DNA from: Spirosoma aerolatum
GTDB taxonomy: Bacteria; Bacteroidota; Bacteroidia; Cytophagales; Spirosomataceae
Length of the DNA: 64,000 nt
Assembly: GCF_002056795.1 (NCBI RefSeq)
Contig: NZ_CP020104.1
Span: 186,001 to 250,000 of the forward strand
Direction of reading: 5' to 3'
Below are positions 1 through 9,346 of this stretch, piece by piece. Each line of letters starts with the position of its first letter. Within the stretch, counting starts at the first letter, position 1. The notes under the pieces are model-generated. The model was not told the origin of the DNA. It searched no databases and was given only the letters and a program-made list of their open reading frames with translations. A program made the translations under genes and the position numbers.

Positions 1-911
1 CGCAGCACTTCTTTCGTATCATCAATATTCTTATCCAGTTTCCCAAAAAGCTCCTGTACGACTTCCACAATTTTACGCCCGCCCGGATGGAAAATCAGGT
101 GAGAGATTTGTTCGATAGCCAGTTTGTTTTTTTCTAGAAATGGGAAAATAATATCCGAAAAATGGGCGGCTATGGTTTCGGTAACGGACTTGTCGAGAAC
201 CATTTGCAAGCCCGTATTGGTCAGATCGAACCCCATTAGGTGGGTAGCATCGTAAAAATGATACATTTCCTCGGCCAGAATTTCCGGGCCGGGATCGTTG
301 TCATGCGAAGAGAGTAGTACACAGGCTGCGCCATCGCCAAAAATAGCTGCGCTAACGATGTTTGCCATCGAATAATCGTCAAGCTGAAAGGTCGCCGTTG
401 GGGATTCGACAGCCAGCAAAGCGGCTCGCTTTCCCGGATTGGCTTTCAAAAAATTCTTCGCGTAAATAATGCCCGAAATACCAGCCACACAACCCATTTC
501 GGTAACGGGCAATCGCACAATATCCTGCCGCATCTGCATACTGTTGATCAGATACGCGTCGAGCGAGGGAATCATAATGCCTGTACAACTGACCGTTATC
601 AGGAAATCGATGTCGGTAATGACCCAGTCGGTTTTGGCTAATGCATTGGTCAGTGCGGTTTCGGCCAATTTGATGGATTCGCGGGCATAGAGGGCATTTT
701 TTTCTTCAAAGGAAGTTTTTGAAAATACCTCTGTGGGTCCCATAATGGAGTACCGTCGGTCGACAGCCGCGTTTTCAAAGATCTTTTTGACCTTGCGCTG
801 AAACCGCGAATCCTGGCCCGCCAGCCACTGGTCCAGAAAGGGTAAAATATCGGAGGTGTCCCGCCAATTGGATGGTAAGGCTTTTGCTACTGACGTAATT
901 TTTACTGACAT
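1..911 (-). CDS. Type III polyketide synthase (chalcone/stilbene synthase family), 3' end beyond window
   Basis: Only the first ~303 residues are in the window; the gene runs off its left edge. The family builds polyketides by repeated malonyl-CoA condensation on a starter acyl-CoA, working as a cytosolic homodimer. The nucleophile Cys141 lies in EMGCVAGISG, FGDGAA follows in the middle region, and His275 lies in HPGG; the Asn of the catalytic triad would be past the edge. The ATG at 911 overlaps the end of the upstream methyltransferase gene by 10 bases, which implies translational coupling. The starter unit and product cannot be read from the sequence. The family call is firm. Confidence 0.93.
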   Translation of the reverse strand, partial: MSVKITSVAKALPSNWRDTSDILPFLDQWLAGQDSRFQRKVKKIFENAAVDRRYSIMGPTEVFSKTSFEEKNALYARESIKLAETALTNALAKTDWVITDIDFLITVSCTGIMIPSLDAYLINSMQMRQDIVRLPVTEMGCVAGISGIIYAKNFLKANPGKRAALLAVESPTATFQLDDYSMANIVSAAIFGDGAACVLLSSHDNDPGPEILAEEMYHFYDATHLMGFDLTNTGLQMVLDKSVTETIAAHFSDIIFPFLEKNKLAIEQISHLIFHPGGRKIVEVVQELFGKLDKNIDDTKEVL

Positions 912-1621
912 AGGTTTTTAATAATCCATTGATAGCGAAAAGCCCATTTCCAGCGAATACGGTAATTGGCTAGCTGAAGTTGCCGGGAATAATTTTCCAA
1001 CTCGTTTTTTTTAAAACCTCGTAAAATGGAAATGAGTCCATCTTCTCTTGAAAGATCGTTGAGCTGGAAAACGAAGCAAATCAGTTGGAACAATCGATAG
1101 GCCAGCGCACTCCGGTGCAAATCATTTATAACGATACCCAACCGGGCTTTGTTTGCCAGCAAGGCCATTAGTGAGAGAATGTCGGCATCCGAAAAATGAT
1201 GTAACGTCAGGGTACATACGGCAATATCGTATTGGAGGCTGGCGAACCTCTTGTCGAACACATTCTGAACGGCATACGAAATGGTCGGGTAATTTTTGGA
1301 GCAGAGCTGCGCATGAGCAATGGTGTCGGGGTTCGCATCGATGCCCAAGATATTGATTTTCAGCCTTTCATGGTTGGCGTAATCAGCAATGGCCCGGCAC
1401 ATATCCCCGTTGCCACAACCAATGTCGATAATGGTCAGTGGTGTAGTTGAGGGGCAGTATTGACGTAAATAGTGAATACCATCAAGCGTAATTTTATTAC
1501 CGCCCAACCACCGATTGATGACTGCAATTTTATCTAGTGCGTCGCGCAAATCAGTGCCCGCCAGGTCAAAATCGTCCAGCGCTTCTTCCTGACTCGTACG
1601 GTGTGAGGTATCTAAGGGCAT
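902..1621 (-). CDS. Class I SAM-dependent methyltransferase of the type III PKS cluster
   Basis: This 239-residue Rossmann-type methyltransferase has the SAM-binding motif IIDIGCGNG (64-72), the acidic motif-II stretch GIDANP (about 93-98) and LTLHHFSD (138-145) in the motif-IV position. No signal peptide is visible, so it should be cytosolic. It is encoded between the FAD oxidoreductase and the polyketide synthase, overlapping the latter by 10 bases. From this position it probably methylates the polyketide product (inference). The acceptor atom and substrate are unknown. Ubiquinone-type methyltransferases are a distant alternative, but the tight coupling to the synthase argues for a tailoring role. 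Confidence 0.88.
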   Translation of the reverse strand: MPLDTSHRTSQEEALDDFDLAGTDLRDALDKIAVINRWLGGNKITLDGIHYLRQYCPSTTPLTIIDIGCGNGDMCRAIADYANHERLKINILGIDANPDTIAHAQLCSKNYPTISYAVQNVFDKRFASLQYDIAVCTLTLHHFSDADILSLMALLANKARLGIVINDLHRSALAYRLFQLICFVFQLNDLSREDGLISILRGFKKNELENYSRQLQLANYRIRWKWAFRYQWIIKNLCQ

Positions 1622-1627
1622 CTGTTA

Positions 1628-1758
1628 TGAATAATGTAAAATGTAAAATGAATTTCGTGCTGTCAGATGCTTTCATCTGACACAGTGAGGTTTCTCAAAA
1701 CCGACACCATAGCGCCACCATAGTAGCATTATCCATTTTACATTACCCATTATCCATT
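1628..1758. repeat. Nested intergenic inverted repeat
   Basis: Imperfect outer arms (about 1628-1653 and 1728-1758) share AATGTAAAATG with its complement. Inside is a perfect 9-bp hairpin, TGTCAGATG 1661-1669 with CATCTGACA 1674-1682. The right arm overlaps the 3' end of the FAD oxidoreductase gene and supplies its stop codon. Its outer sequence resembles the 45105-45190 element (both carry ATGAATAATG). Confidence 0.65.
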
Positions 1759-2879
1759 AATTTCCCATGGGTTTGTTTAATGATCAATGGCAAAAGGCTG
1801 GGTGTCAGTTGCAGGCTTTTTAGCATAACTGATGTAGCCAGGGGATGTTGCAAAACGGATTGCAAAAGCCGCCCGGCGGTTAATCGATTGGTAAACTCGT
1901 TTCGCCAGGCAAGAGCATAACTTTTTTCCAGAGCTGCTCGGTCTTTTAGTTGCCTATCAAAATAAGCAATAATCCGTTCCGATACCAATTTAGCACTATG
2001 AATTGCCATAGCCATACCGTTGCCGCACAAAGGATGAATAAGCCCGGCGGTATCACCGCACATTAATAGATGAGTGTCGACAGGTTGTTTGGGTGCAAAT
2101 GAAATCTGGCTGATAACCAATGGTTTGTCGAAGGCGAGTTCGGCGTTTGAAAAGAAATGGGCTAAGTGCGGATTCTGCGACAGGACCTGACGTTGAAACG
2201 TGTCGATGTTTTTATGGGATTTAAAACTCTCGTAGGTAGCCAGATAACAGGCATTGACAAGGCCGTTTTCGACCTGACATAGCCCACAGTATCCACCATG
2301 AAAGTTATGCAACGATACCAGTCCTTCCGGGAAATCAGCTTTGTAGTGGGCTTTTACACCCAGCCAGGGCGACTCTTTTTGGATAAAGGCCCGGTTTAAT
2401 TGTTTGTCCAGCAATGACCGCTTCCCATAGGCCCCAATAGCGATTTTGGCCTGGAAAACGTTGCCCGAAGCTGTTTCGATGGTAAATGCATCCGTAGTCT
2501 TCTGAAGAGAAACGCGTTTTACTTCGTCCTGAATGATCGTTACACCCGACTGAATAGCTTTTTGGGCCAGGTGACTATCCAATGCATACCGACTTACCGA
2601 AAAGCCGCCTAAAGGTAAATCGCTCTCAATCGTACTGCCCGATACGGTACTGATTGAAAAATGACTGATTCGTGCCGGATTTAATTCATCCACCGAGATG
2701 CCCAACTGGTGTAGATAAGGTAGTACTTCGTTGGATACGTATTCGCCACAAACCTTATGATGCGGGTATGCCTGTTTCTCAAACAAGATCACACGCAGGT
2801 TATGCCGGGCCAGATGAATGCCCGCTGTCAATCCCGCCAGACCACCACCAATAATCACTATGTCGGCATCGGGTAGCAT
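1743..2879 (-). CDS. FAD-dependent oxidoreductase, geranylgeranyl-reductase/monooxygenase-like
   Basis: The 378-residue protein begins with a Rossmann FAD-binding fold: GGGLAG at 11-16 after hydrophobic IVII, then an acidic residue (Glu34) ending the second strand. A second FAD motif, CGDTAGLIHPLCGNGMA, lies near residues 273-290. This architecture is typical of geranylgeranyl reductases and related flavin hydroxylases. It is first in the minus-strand order oxidoreductase, methyltransferase, type III polyketide synthase, so it likely reduces or hydroxylates the polyketide (inference). The last residues, KLMDNG, and the stop are encoded by the arm of an intergenic repeat, so the C-terminus was probably altered by repeat insertion. 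Family call is good, substrate unknown. Confidence 0.88.
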   Translation of the reverse strand: MLPDADIVIIGGGLAGLTAGIHLARHNLRVILFEKQAYPHHKVCGEYVSNEVLPYLHQLGISVDELNPARISHFSISTVSGSTIESDLPLGGFSVSRYALDSHLAQKAIQSGVTIIQDEVKRVSLQKTTDAFTIETASGNVFQAKIAIGAYGKRSLLDKQLNRAFIQKESPWLGVKAHYKADFPEGLVSLHNFHGGYCGLCQVENGLVNACYLATYESFKSHKNIDTFQRQVLSQNPHLAHFFSNAELAFDKPLVISQISFAPKQPVDTHLLMCGDTAGLIHPLCGNGMAMAIHSAKLVSERIIAYFDRQLKDRAALEKSYALAWRNEFTNRLTAGRLLQSVLQHPLATSVMLKSLQLTPSLLPLIIKQTHGKLMDNG

Positions 2880-2995
2880 GGGGTGAAGTGATTGGGTGAC
2901 GGATTGATTGGTTAACGAGTGGTTGACGGGAGATGTTTGGGGTGGTTGTTCGTAAATAGCTGTTTAAGTTTTCCCTAAAGCTTTTGGTAGGTTGT

Positions 2996-3084
2996 TTTTG
3001 TCATGCTGAGGAACGAAGCATCTTAATGTTCTCAACTCTCAGGTAAGCATTCTTCAAGATGCTTCGTTCCTCAGCATGACAAAA
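2996..3084. repeat. Palindromic repeat with 29-bp perfect arms
   Basis: Arms 2996-3024 and 3056-3084 are perfect reverse complements, with core GTCATGCTGAGGAACGAAGC. The 31-base spacer has no evident structure. It lies between the A2M gene and the FAD oxidoreductase, both minus-strand. Neither arm is followed by a clear T-tract in the reading direction, so it reads as a REP/MITE-like dispersed repeat rather than a plain terminator. Confidence 0.8.
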
Positions 3085-3204
3085 GTCTCCTATTGAAAAT
3101 AGTCCCAAAAGTTTTAACAATTTCTAAGAAACATGGTCACACTCTATCAAAAGCCCCTTCTGAAAACCAGCGGAGGGCCGAGCTGACGCTTGGGTTAGTG
3201 TACA

Positions 3205-6200
3205 TCACTTCACCATCAGTGTACCTGCACCATTGTAGCTGCGGTATTCGCTGTTGTACATGGCATCAGCAGAAACCGGGCCTACTACGAAACGGCCTTT
3301 CGAGACGGCACGGGCTAAGTAATAGAACGTTTGCTCCGTACCCGTAGCCGAAGTATAAAAATTGATACGGTCGTCGCGAAGGTCGAAATAGTCGGGAACG
3401 GAAGGTTTCTGAATCCAGCCCATATCGCGGGGTTCGGTTAAGCGCGGGTTTTCGACTTCCAGACCGGCGGGTAATAGATCGGTAACCACTACGTTATCGA
3501 CCGATAGGCCGTTGGTGCTGGTCAGGGTGATTTTGATAACCACCAGATCATTTTGTCGAATGTCGCCTATGGGTTGCCCATCGCGGCTGAGATATTCCCG
3601 GCGAACGCGTAACCCATTATCCTCTTCCGGGACTTTGCTGCTAGCTGGAATTCCTTCACTCTGCGCAAAATAATACACATTACCCGAGCCACTGGCATTG
3701 ATCTGCAAAGGCGCGTTAGTAGGCACTCGTTTGATGTTTAGCAGCGCGTCGTTTAGGGTTCCCAATGATTTACCTGCGGCTGTTACTGTCGCCGTAGCGC
3801 TACTATTGGCCGTTTGGCGAGCCAGCTTGCCAAGCGATAAAAAGGCAAAAGCCGCTTCCTGCGTGTTTATGTATGGGGTTTGTTTTAGAGCACCCGCGAG
3901 TTGACGGGCCAACGTCGGAATCTGTAGGTTATCCCGGTCGGATTCAACCAGCGCATCCAGCGTTAGGGCCAGGTTCCGGATGGGCGATGCGTAACTATCG
4001 CCGGTTTGTCGACCTATGGTGCTGTCGGTAAATCGTTTTGGTAACAGTGTCGAAAAACTACGGGTATCACCAACGAGGAAGAAGGTTGAGGCTAACAAAT
4101 AGCGGCTATCGGTCGTCAATAAGCCTGCATTCTGTTTGTAATAGTTCATAGCTGACCGATTCGGCTTACCGGCCACCGCTAAGGTATAGAGCGCGTAAAT
4201 ACTGGTGCGGCTAGCCAATTTACGGGTTGTTCGCCCACCCGCTTCGTCATACACAACGACATCCTCGATAGCGGGCGCGTTTGTCAGGGTGGTTAGGTAA
4301 TCCATTGCCGAACTCAGTACCGACGATCGAACTTCGTAACCCGCTTCCTGCGCTTCGGCCAGAAAATGAACGGCATAGGCAGACGCCCAGCTATCGACGG
4401 TCGAGCGTCCCTGCAACGACGGCATTCCGGGCCACATCGTAAACCCTCCCCCCGGTACCTGCTGGCTTTCGACTTTCTGGATCGCTTGCCGAACGTTGGT
4501 TGCCGGATTTAGGTCGCTCTCGCCCGTCCGCACGAAATACACGTTTGCCGAAAGCTGTTTCGCCAGATCGGCAAAGTACAACTGCGGGAATGCTTTTGAA
4601 ATGGTCTGTTCGATACAACCATGCGGATAACCAAGCAGATACGACAATTCGCGCCCATACTGTGCTACCGGCGACCGACTCAACGTGACACTGGCTTTTG
4701 CCGTACCCGGCAGGAAATTACTCGCCAATTGTAACGACTGCGACTTACCCCCGGCTACGGCTCCCGACAGGGTTGTTTTTTGCAAGGATGCGGCCGGGCG
4801 AACGGTAATGTCAGTTTTTTCGGTGAAGGTTTCCCCCAGGCCGTTAGCCGTAATTGTAATGCTGCCCGTCCCGATGACCTGTTTGGCTGAGATGCGGAAA
4901 GTAGTCCGCCCTTCACGTCCGGCTGGGATGGTCAATTTCTGTGTACTGAGGCTATCAGCGGATAAAGGGCCGGTTAAGCTTAGCCGGGCAGTAATCGTAG
5001 CGGGTTTTTGGGTCGTATTGCTCAGATTGACGGGTAGTTCGAGGTTGTCGCCAGGAGTCAGGAACCGGGGAACACCCGTACTGATCACAATGGGGTCGGC
5101 TACTTTCATGTTGGTGTTGGCCGAGCCAAACGCGTTGTCTTTGTAGGCAACCGCCATAACCCGCAAATCGCCCGAAAACTGTGGAATATCAACCGAGAAT
5201 TCGGCTTCGCCATCGAAACCCGTTTCCAGAATGCCACTCCACAAGGCTACCAGTCTAACCCGGCCGTTGCTCAATGGATTCACCCGTTTTTCCAGATCGT
5301 AGCCATCCCCCCCAACGCTGGACGATGATTTTAGCGAAAGTTCGGGGTAGAGTAGGGCGTATAAATCGTGGCTGCTGACTTCGAGGGCGCGTTTCTGGTA
5401 GAAAAATCCATGCGGGTCGGGTGTTTTGAAATTCTTCAGTTGCAGAATCCCTTCGTCCACAACGGCTACAGTTACCTGGGCATTTCGGGCGGTTTTAATC
5501 TTAATGGTTTGCTTCGTTTTTGAACGCGACTGCGTGGCTGCTGTAATTGTCACCGGGAGTTGGGTATCATTATCCTGAACCGTTACCGGAGCAAATCCAT
5601 GAGCAACCGTCAGGGGCAGATTCGTATTGTCCATCGCCCGGATCAGCGTAGCCGTGATATATACGTTCGGCAAATGCTGACTGCCTACCGAAAAGCTCCA
5701 TTCCGCTGATTTATTCTTGGTAGTCAGCCATTGTTGCTCCAGCACGTTGTTTCGTTCTATCGTTACCAGAAGCTTTCCGTCGAACGGTGCTTTGAAGAGT
5801 ACTTTGGCTTTATCGCCGGTTTGGTAAGTTGGCTTGTCGAGCGTCATGAGCACCTGCCCTTCCTGGCTAACTTCAAACGAGGAAGCCGACGTGCTGCCGT
5901 AGCCGTATGCATAGAAGCCCGTAGCCGCATAATTAACACCACCCGGCCGACGCACCCGGATTTCATACTCGCCCGAAACGGTTGGTACATACCGGAAACT
6001 GGCTTTCCCTGCTTTAAACAGAAGCGTGTTGGTATAAACCGATTTCTCGCGTCGTTTGGTGCTGTATTTAATACGAGCCTGGTCACCTTCGCCTTCTTTT
6101 TCGATGACGGTTTGATAATCGTAGCGAACCACTTCCACATTGGCCGAAGCCGATGGTCGAAGCGTTCCTGTTGGGTCGAGAGCTACGAGTTCAGCCGCTA

Positions 6201-8700
6201 CGGGCGCATTGGTGGCCACATAGGTATCCGGCAAGCGAACGCCGTAGAAGGTATCCTGCGTCAGAACGTCCAGCCGGCGGAGTCGGTTTACGGGGCGCCC
6301 ATTTTCATCAAAGACTGTGACGAACAATTTGGCTTCGAGTAGACCAATGTCCTGATAGGCGGCTGAAAGAGGGAATTTTTCGGTGGCCTGTCCATTGGCA
6401 TTGGTGCGCCCCTGGCGAAGTTCCTTCGGAAACGGATCGGCTTTGGTAGCGTTAGTCCCGGTTGATATTTCGCCTGAGGGAATGCTGAAGTCATAATCGC
6501 CGTACCCTTTAGGTGCGAAAGCTTTCCGTTTGAGCTGCAACTCCATTTCATACGCCCGGTCGGAAGCAGGTGGGCCAAACAGGTTCATGGCTGTGGCCGA
6601 AAGCGTAATCGTTTGCCCTGATTTATAGCTTGATTTATCGGTCAGCACATCGATCTTGATCCGGTCGGGAATAAACTCTTCTACGCTAACAGGCTGCGAG
6701 GTAAGCAATACGTTGTTGGCATTGAGTACTTCGATGGTATAGGTGCCCGTAACAGCGGCTGGATTAAGCGGAACATCCGTTGTAACGGCTCCCTGGGCAT
6801 TGGTGGTTTTACGGAACGCGCTCATTTCGCGGCCGTTAGGGGCTAATAAACGAATCAGAACAGGAATTTCACCCACGCTTTGCCAAGTCTGCGACCGGAT
6901 CACCGTATTGAAATGGAGGGTTTCGCCAGGTCGATAAATATCACGGTCGCCATATACGAATGCATCGAAACCTGATTCGTTGTCGTATTTACCTTCGACC
7001 TCAAAACGGGAAGTTTCGACTTCGGTATCGGGTAAAAACAGGAAATTAAAGTCGTCGTCTGTTCGGGCGGTAATGAGTGAAATGTTAAAACCAGGGGCTT
7101 TTTCGGTGATTTTGTCAAATCGGATAAAGCCGCTGCCATCAGTTTTCAGCGTGTATACCGACTGATTGTTGCTACTGACCAGCGTGACTTCAACGCCCTG
7201 AATCGGTTCGGCGGAACGGATGGAATTGGCCCAGATCAGAATCTCGTTTTTGGTCTGATGGGCTACCAAACCAATGTCGGAAACAGAAACCAACTGACTG
7301 GCCTGCAAATAGGCTTCGTCTTTTGAATTGACCGATACCAGATACACTCCCCGAAACGTGTTGTTTTGTTGCGGTAAGGAGAGATTTAAAGCTGAAACGC
7401 CCCGGACTTTTGGCAGGTCGGTGGTCTCGACCGTTTTGTTGACGAGCACATCACTTAAATCGCCCTGTTCATCATCGCTGTAATTAAAGGAACCTGACGG
7501 CCCCCACTCACCATTGGCATTTTCCTTGTATTCTTCGTAGCGGTTGTTGCGGAAGTAATTCAGCAGGTTGTTTTCATACACTTTCGAAATCTTAACCTGC
7601 ACTTTGGGTACGTTCACAATATTCAGCCCCACATTCCGCGCGCCTTTTGAGGATAGATAAAGCGCCTTTTTATTGGCGAACTGAATGCTGGCTGGCATTT
7701 TTCCGAAAAACAAATCCTTGGTTACAGGTTCAGCCAGTTTGGTGCCCAGCACCCCGCGAATCTCGTCGGTAAGCGTGAGGACGTACGTATCGGTTTCGTT
7801 GAAATTGCCCCGTATAATAAAGCCATTTTCGGTCAGTTCGGCGGTGGTTTCGACCTGCGGTTGAATGGTGTAGTATTGAGTCAGATTACCGGGTTGCAGT
7901 TCCTGGGTCGTAATGACCCGCACTACGCCCCGGTTGTTCTCGAAACTGGTCTGCACATCGGCCACATCGACTTTAAAACGCGAGGGTAAGGTGCTGGTTT
8001 CTTCAATAGGCTCTTTACTGACATAAGCCGTATTGGGTACTTTCAGGCCCTTGTCAATTTTCAGCGTCAGCGGCTGTTCATTCTTCTCAGCTGGCGCATT
8101 GGTCAGGTTTAGCGCAACCGAGTTTTGGCCTTCGCTAGGGGTACTCTGAATGGTCAGGGCTTTGTCTTCCGACGTTGCCGATACTTTGCTCGTGACGTCG
8201 GCTGCCGATACAGGGTAGTTAAAATTCAGCCGGGTTTTGGCGAGAGGCTGCCCGGTCTCCCGTGATTTGGTCCACCAGTTTTCGATGCTGGTCAGTTGCA
8301 GATAGGGCGTATGAAAATTAATGTCTTCACCCGATACCTTCAGGTCTTTTGCTTCGGAGCGTTTGAGCAGATCGTCGGTTAGTTCGGCGCGGTAGTCTGT
8401 GGCCGGATCGAAAGCGACGGCTGGCGAAAAGACCAGTTCATTGGGTGCTACCCATTTAAACTTTCCCCGAACGGCCGGAATAAACCGAACATACTGGGTT
8501 GAGTCCCACTCATCGAACTGATTGGTTGGGCCAACGTTTTTATTGAATGTAAAGGTCAGGTTCTGGGTCTGTTGAATTTCATCATCGAAATTACGTCCGA
8601 CAACCGCTACTTCGTTGAACGACAGACGAGAACATTGAAAAAGGAATAGCGATAAACCGATAGCAATGAATAGCGGACGGAGAAAGAGTCGCATTGGCAT
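3205..8700 (-). CDS. Bacterial alpha-2-macroglobulin family lipoprotein
   Basis: This very large protein (about 1,830 residues) is a bacterial alpha-2-macroglobulin, the proteinase-trapping family that guards the periplasm, often paired with penicillin-binding protein 1C. The thioester motif CIEQ in GYPHGCIEQT, near residue 1360, is intact, so covalent trapping is plausible. The N-terminus has a lipoprotein signal with lipobox LFQC (Cys23 from this ATG). The open frame can be extended to a GTG at 8742, but that codon lies inside the terminator hairpin of the upstream gene, so ATG 8700 or ATG 8694 is preferred. The middle carries MG-type beta domains and the C-terminal part the alpha-helical thioester domain. 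pbpC lies upstream on the same strand, separated by other genes. Confidence 0.95.
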   Translation of the reverse strand: MPMRLFLRPLFIAIGLSLFLFQCSRLSFNEVAVVGRNFDDEIQQTQNLTFTFNKNVGPTNQFDEWDSTQYVRFIPAVRGKFKWVAPNELVFSPAVAFDPATDYRAELTDDLLKRSEAKDLKVSGEDINFHTPYLQLTSIENWWTKSRETGQPLAKTRLNFNYPVSAADVTSKVSATSEDKALTIQSTPSEGQNSVALNLTNAPAEKNEQPLTLKIDKGLKVPNTAYVSKEPIEETSTLPSRFKVDVADVQTSFENNRGVVRVITTQELQPGNLTQYYTIQPQVETTAELTENGFIIRGNFNETDTYVLTLTDEIRGVLGTKLAEPVTKDLFFGKMPASIQFANKKALYLSSKGARNVGLNIVNVPKVQVKISKVYENNLLNYFRNNRYEEYKENANGEWGPSGSFNYSDDEQGDLSDVLVNKTVETTDLPKVRGVSALNLSLPQQNNTFRGVYLVSVNSKDEAYLQASQLVSVSDIGLVAHQTKNEILIWANSIRSAEPIQGVEVTLVSSNNQSVYTLKTDGSGFIRFDKITEKAPGFNISLITARTDDDFNFLFLPDTEVETSRFEVEGKYDNESGFDAFVYGDRDIYRPGETLHFNTVIRSQTWQSVGEIPVLIRLLAPNGREMSAFRKTTNAQGAVTTDVPLNPAAVTGTYTIEVLNANNVLLTSQPVSVEEFIPDRIKIDVLTDKSSYKSGQTITLSATAMNLFGPPASDRAYEMELQLKRKAFAPKGYGDYDFSIPSGEISTGTNATKADPFPKELRQGRTNANGQATEKFPLSAAYQDIGLLEAKLFVTVFDENGRPVNRLRRLDVLTQDTFYGVRLPDTYVATNAPVAAELVALDPTGTLRPSASANVEVVRYDYQTVIEKEGEGDQARIKYSTKRREKSVYTNTLLFKAGKASFRYVPTVSGEYEIRVRRPGGVNYAATGFYAYGYGSTSASSFEVSQEGQVLMTLDKPTYQTGDKAKVLFKAPFDGKLLVTIERNNVLEQQWLTTKNKSAEWSFSVGSQHLPNVYITATLIRAMDNTNLPLTVAHGFAPVTVQDNDTQLPVTITAATQSRSKTKQTIKIKTARNAQVTVAVVDEGILQLKNFKTPDPHGFFYQKRALEVSSHDLYALLYPELSLKSSSSVGGDGYDLEKRVNPLSNGRVRLVALWSGILETGFDGEAEFSVDIPQFSGDLRVMAVAYKDNAFGSANTNMKVADPIVISTGVPRFLTPGDNLELPVNLSNTTQKPATITARLSLTGPLSADSLSTQKLTIPAGREGRTTFRISAKQVIGTGSITITANGLGETFTEKTDITVRPAASLQKTTLSGAVAGGKSQSLQLASNFLPGTAKASVTLSRSPVAQYGRELSYLLGYPHGCIEQTISKAFPQLYFADLAKQLSANVYFVRTGESDLNPATNVRQAIQKVESQQVPGGGFTMWPGMPSLQGRSTVDSWASAYAVHFLAEAQEAGYEVRSSVLSSAMDYLTTLTNAPAIEDVVVYDEAGGRTTRKLASRTSIYALYTLAVAGKPNRSAMNYYKQNAGLLTTDSRYLLASTFFLVGDTRSFSTLLPKRFTDSTIGRQTGDSYASPIRNLALTLDALVESDRDNLQIPTLARQLAGALKQTPYINTQEAAFAFLSLGKLARQTANSSATATVTAAGKSLGTLNDALLNIKRVPTNAPLQINASGSGNVYYFAQSEGIPASSKVPEEDNGLRVRREYLSRDGQPIGDIRQNDLVVIKITLTSTNGLSVDNVVVTDLLPAGLEVENPRLTEPRDMGWIQKPSVPDYFDLRDDRINFYTSATGTEQTFYYLARAVSKGRFVVGPVSADAMYNSEYRSYNGAGTLMVK

Positions 8701-8730
8701 GAGGGTAGGAATGAATGGCCGAATATAGAC

Positions 8731-8763
8731 GAAAAAACCCACTCCAAAATTGCGGAGTGGGTT
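8731..8763 (-). terminator. Intrinsic terminator of the DUF4440-type gene
   Basis: A 10-bp perfect stem (8736-8745 with 8754-8763) has an 8-base loop and, read on the minus strand, is followed by a run of six T. It closes the 8794-9231 gene and contains the spurious GTG start of the A2M reading frame. Confidence 0.8.
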
Positions 8764-8793
8764 GATTTTCAGCAGGCGACTTAGTAAGCGGTA

Positions 8794-9231
8794 TCAGCGA
8801 GTGGGGGTAAACTGAATGTTGGATATTTTCCAGCTGCTGCCCTGTTTTACGCACATCACAGAAAAGATTACGGTCGCATCGAAGCCATTTCCCTGAACAG
8901 CCCCTTTGGTTTTCCAGCTTCCGGTAACCACGGCTGCATCGTTGTTATACTGTCGTGTTGCTGCGTTCGAAACAGCGCCCGTTTCGACGACTACATAGCC
9001 ACCACCAACGGCCTGTATAAGCTGGCTACCATCTACGCTGCTGCCGTCGAATGAGATCAGTACGCAATCGTTGGTGAGCAATTTGCCAAGGGTGTTGCCG
9101 TCTTCATCCAGCATAGCTTTGAAAAAAGCGTTACTGGCAGTGGCTGGGTCCTGCGTTGGATCGGTGGCTTGCTGAGCAAAGGAGTAGGTAAGCAGACAAA
9201 AGCTGGCGAATACGGTAAGGATTAATTTCAT
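8794..9231 (-). CDS. Secreted DUF4440/SnoaL-like (NTF2-fold) protein
   Basis: The 145-residue protein has a clean signal peptide (residues 1-19, cut after SFA or at AQ) and a single domain with the pattern of NTF2-like DUF4440 proteins: an N-terminal helix (SNAFFKAMLDEDGNTL), an early-strand stretch (TNDCVLISFDG), and the C-terminal strand SSWKISNIQFTP. Such domains bind small ligands or act as poorly characterised enzymes; no catalytic residues are diagnostic here. It is transcribed toward the A2M gene but ends in its own terminator, so it is likely monocistronic. It is divergent from the YHYH gene. Confidence 0.8.
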   Translation of the reverse strand: MKLILTVFASFCLLTYSFAQQATDPTQDPATASNAFFKAMLDEDGNTLGKLLTNDCVLISFDGSSVDGSQLIQAVGGGYVVVETGAVSNAATRQYNNDAAVVTGSWKTKGAVQGNGFDATVIFSVMCVKQGSSWKISNIQFTPTR

Positions 9232-9346
9232 GGTCGGTTTAGTTTACACCGATAAATTTAGAACAGTTTACTAAAAAACTACCAGAATGCGTAGGAACTA
9301 ATCGTAGTAAGTCGTCTAAGCGGTTGGTGTTAACTTCCAATTCGCT

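Noticed and set aside
5731..6342. 203-residue plus-strand frame inside the A2M gene
   Set aside because: Antisense to a well-supported gene, with no recognisable domain or signal.
8701..8742. Longer A2M start (GTG 8742)
   Set aside because: It lies in the terminator hairpin of the upstream gene and would put 14 residues ahead of a normal lipoprotein signal.
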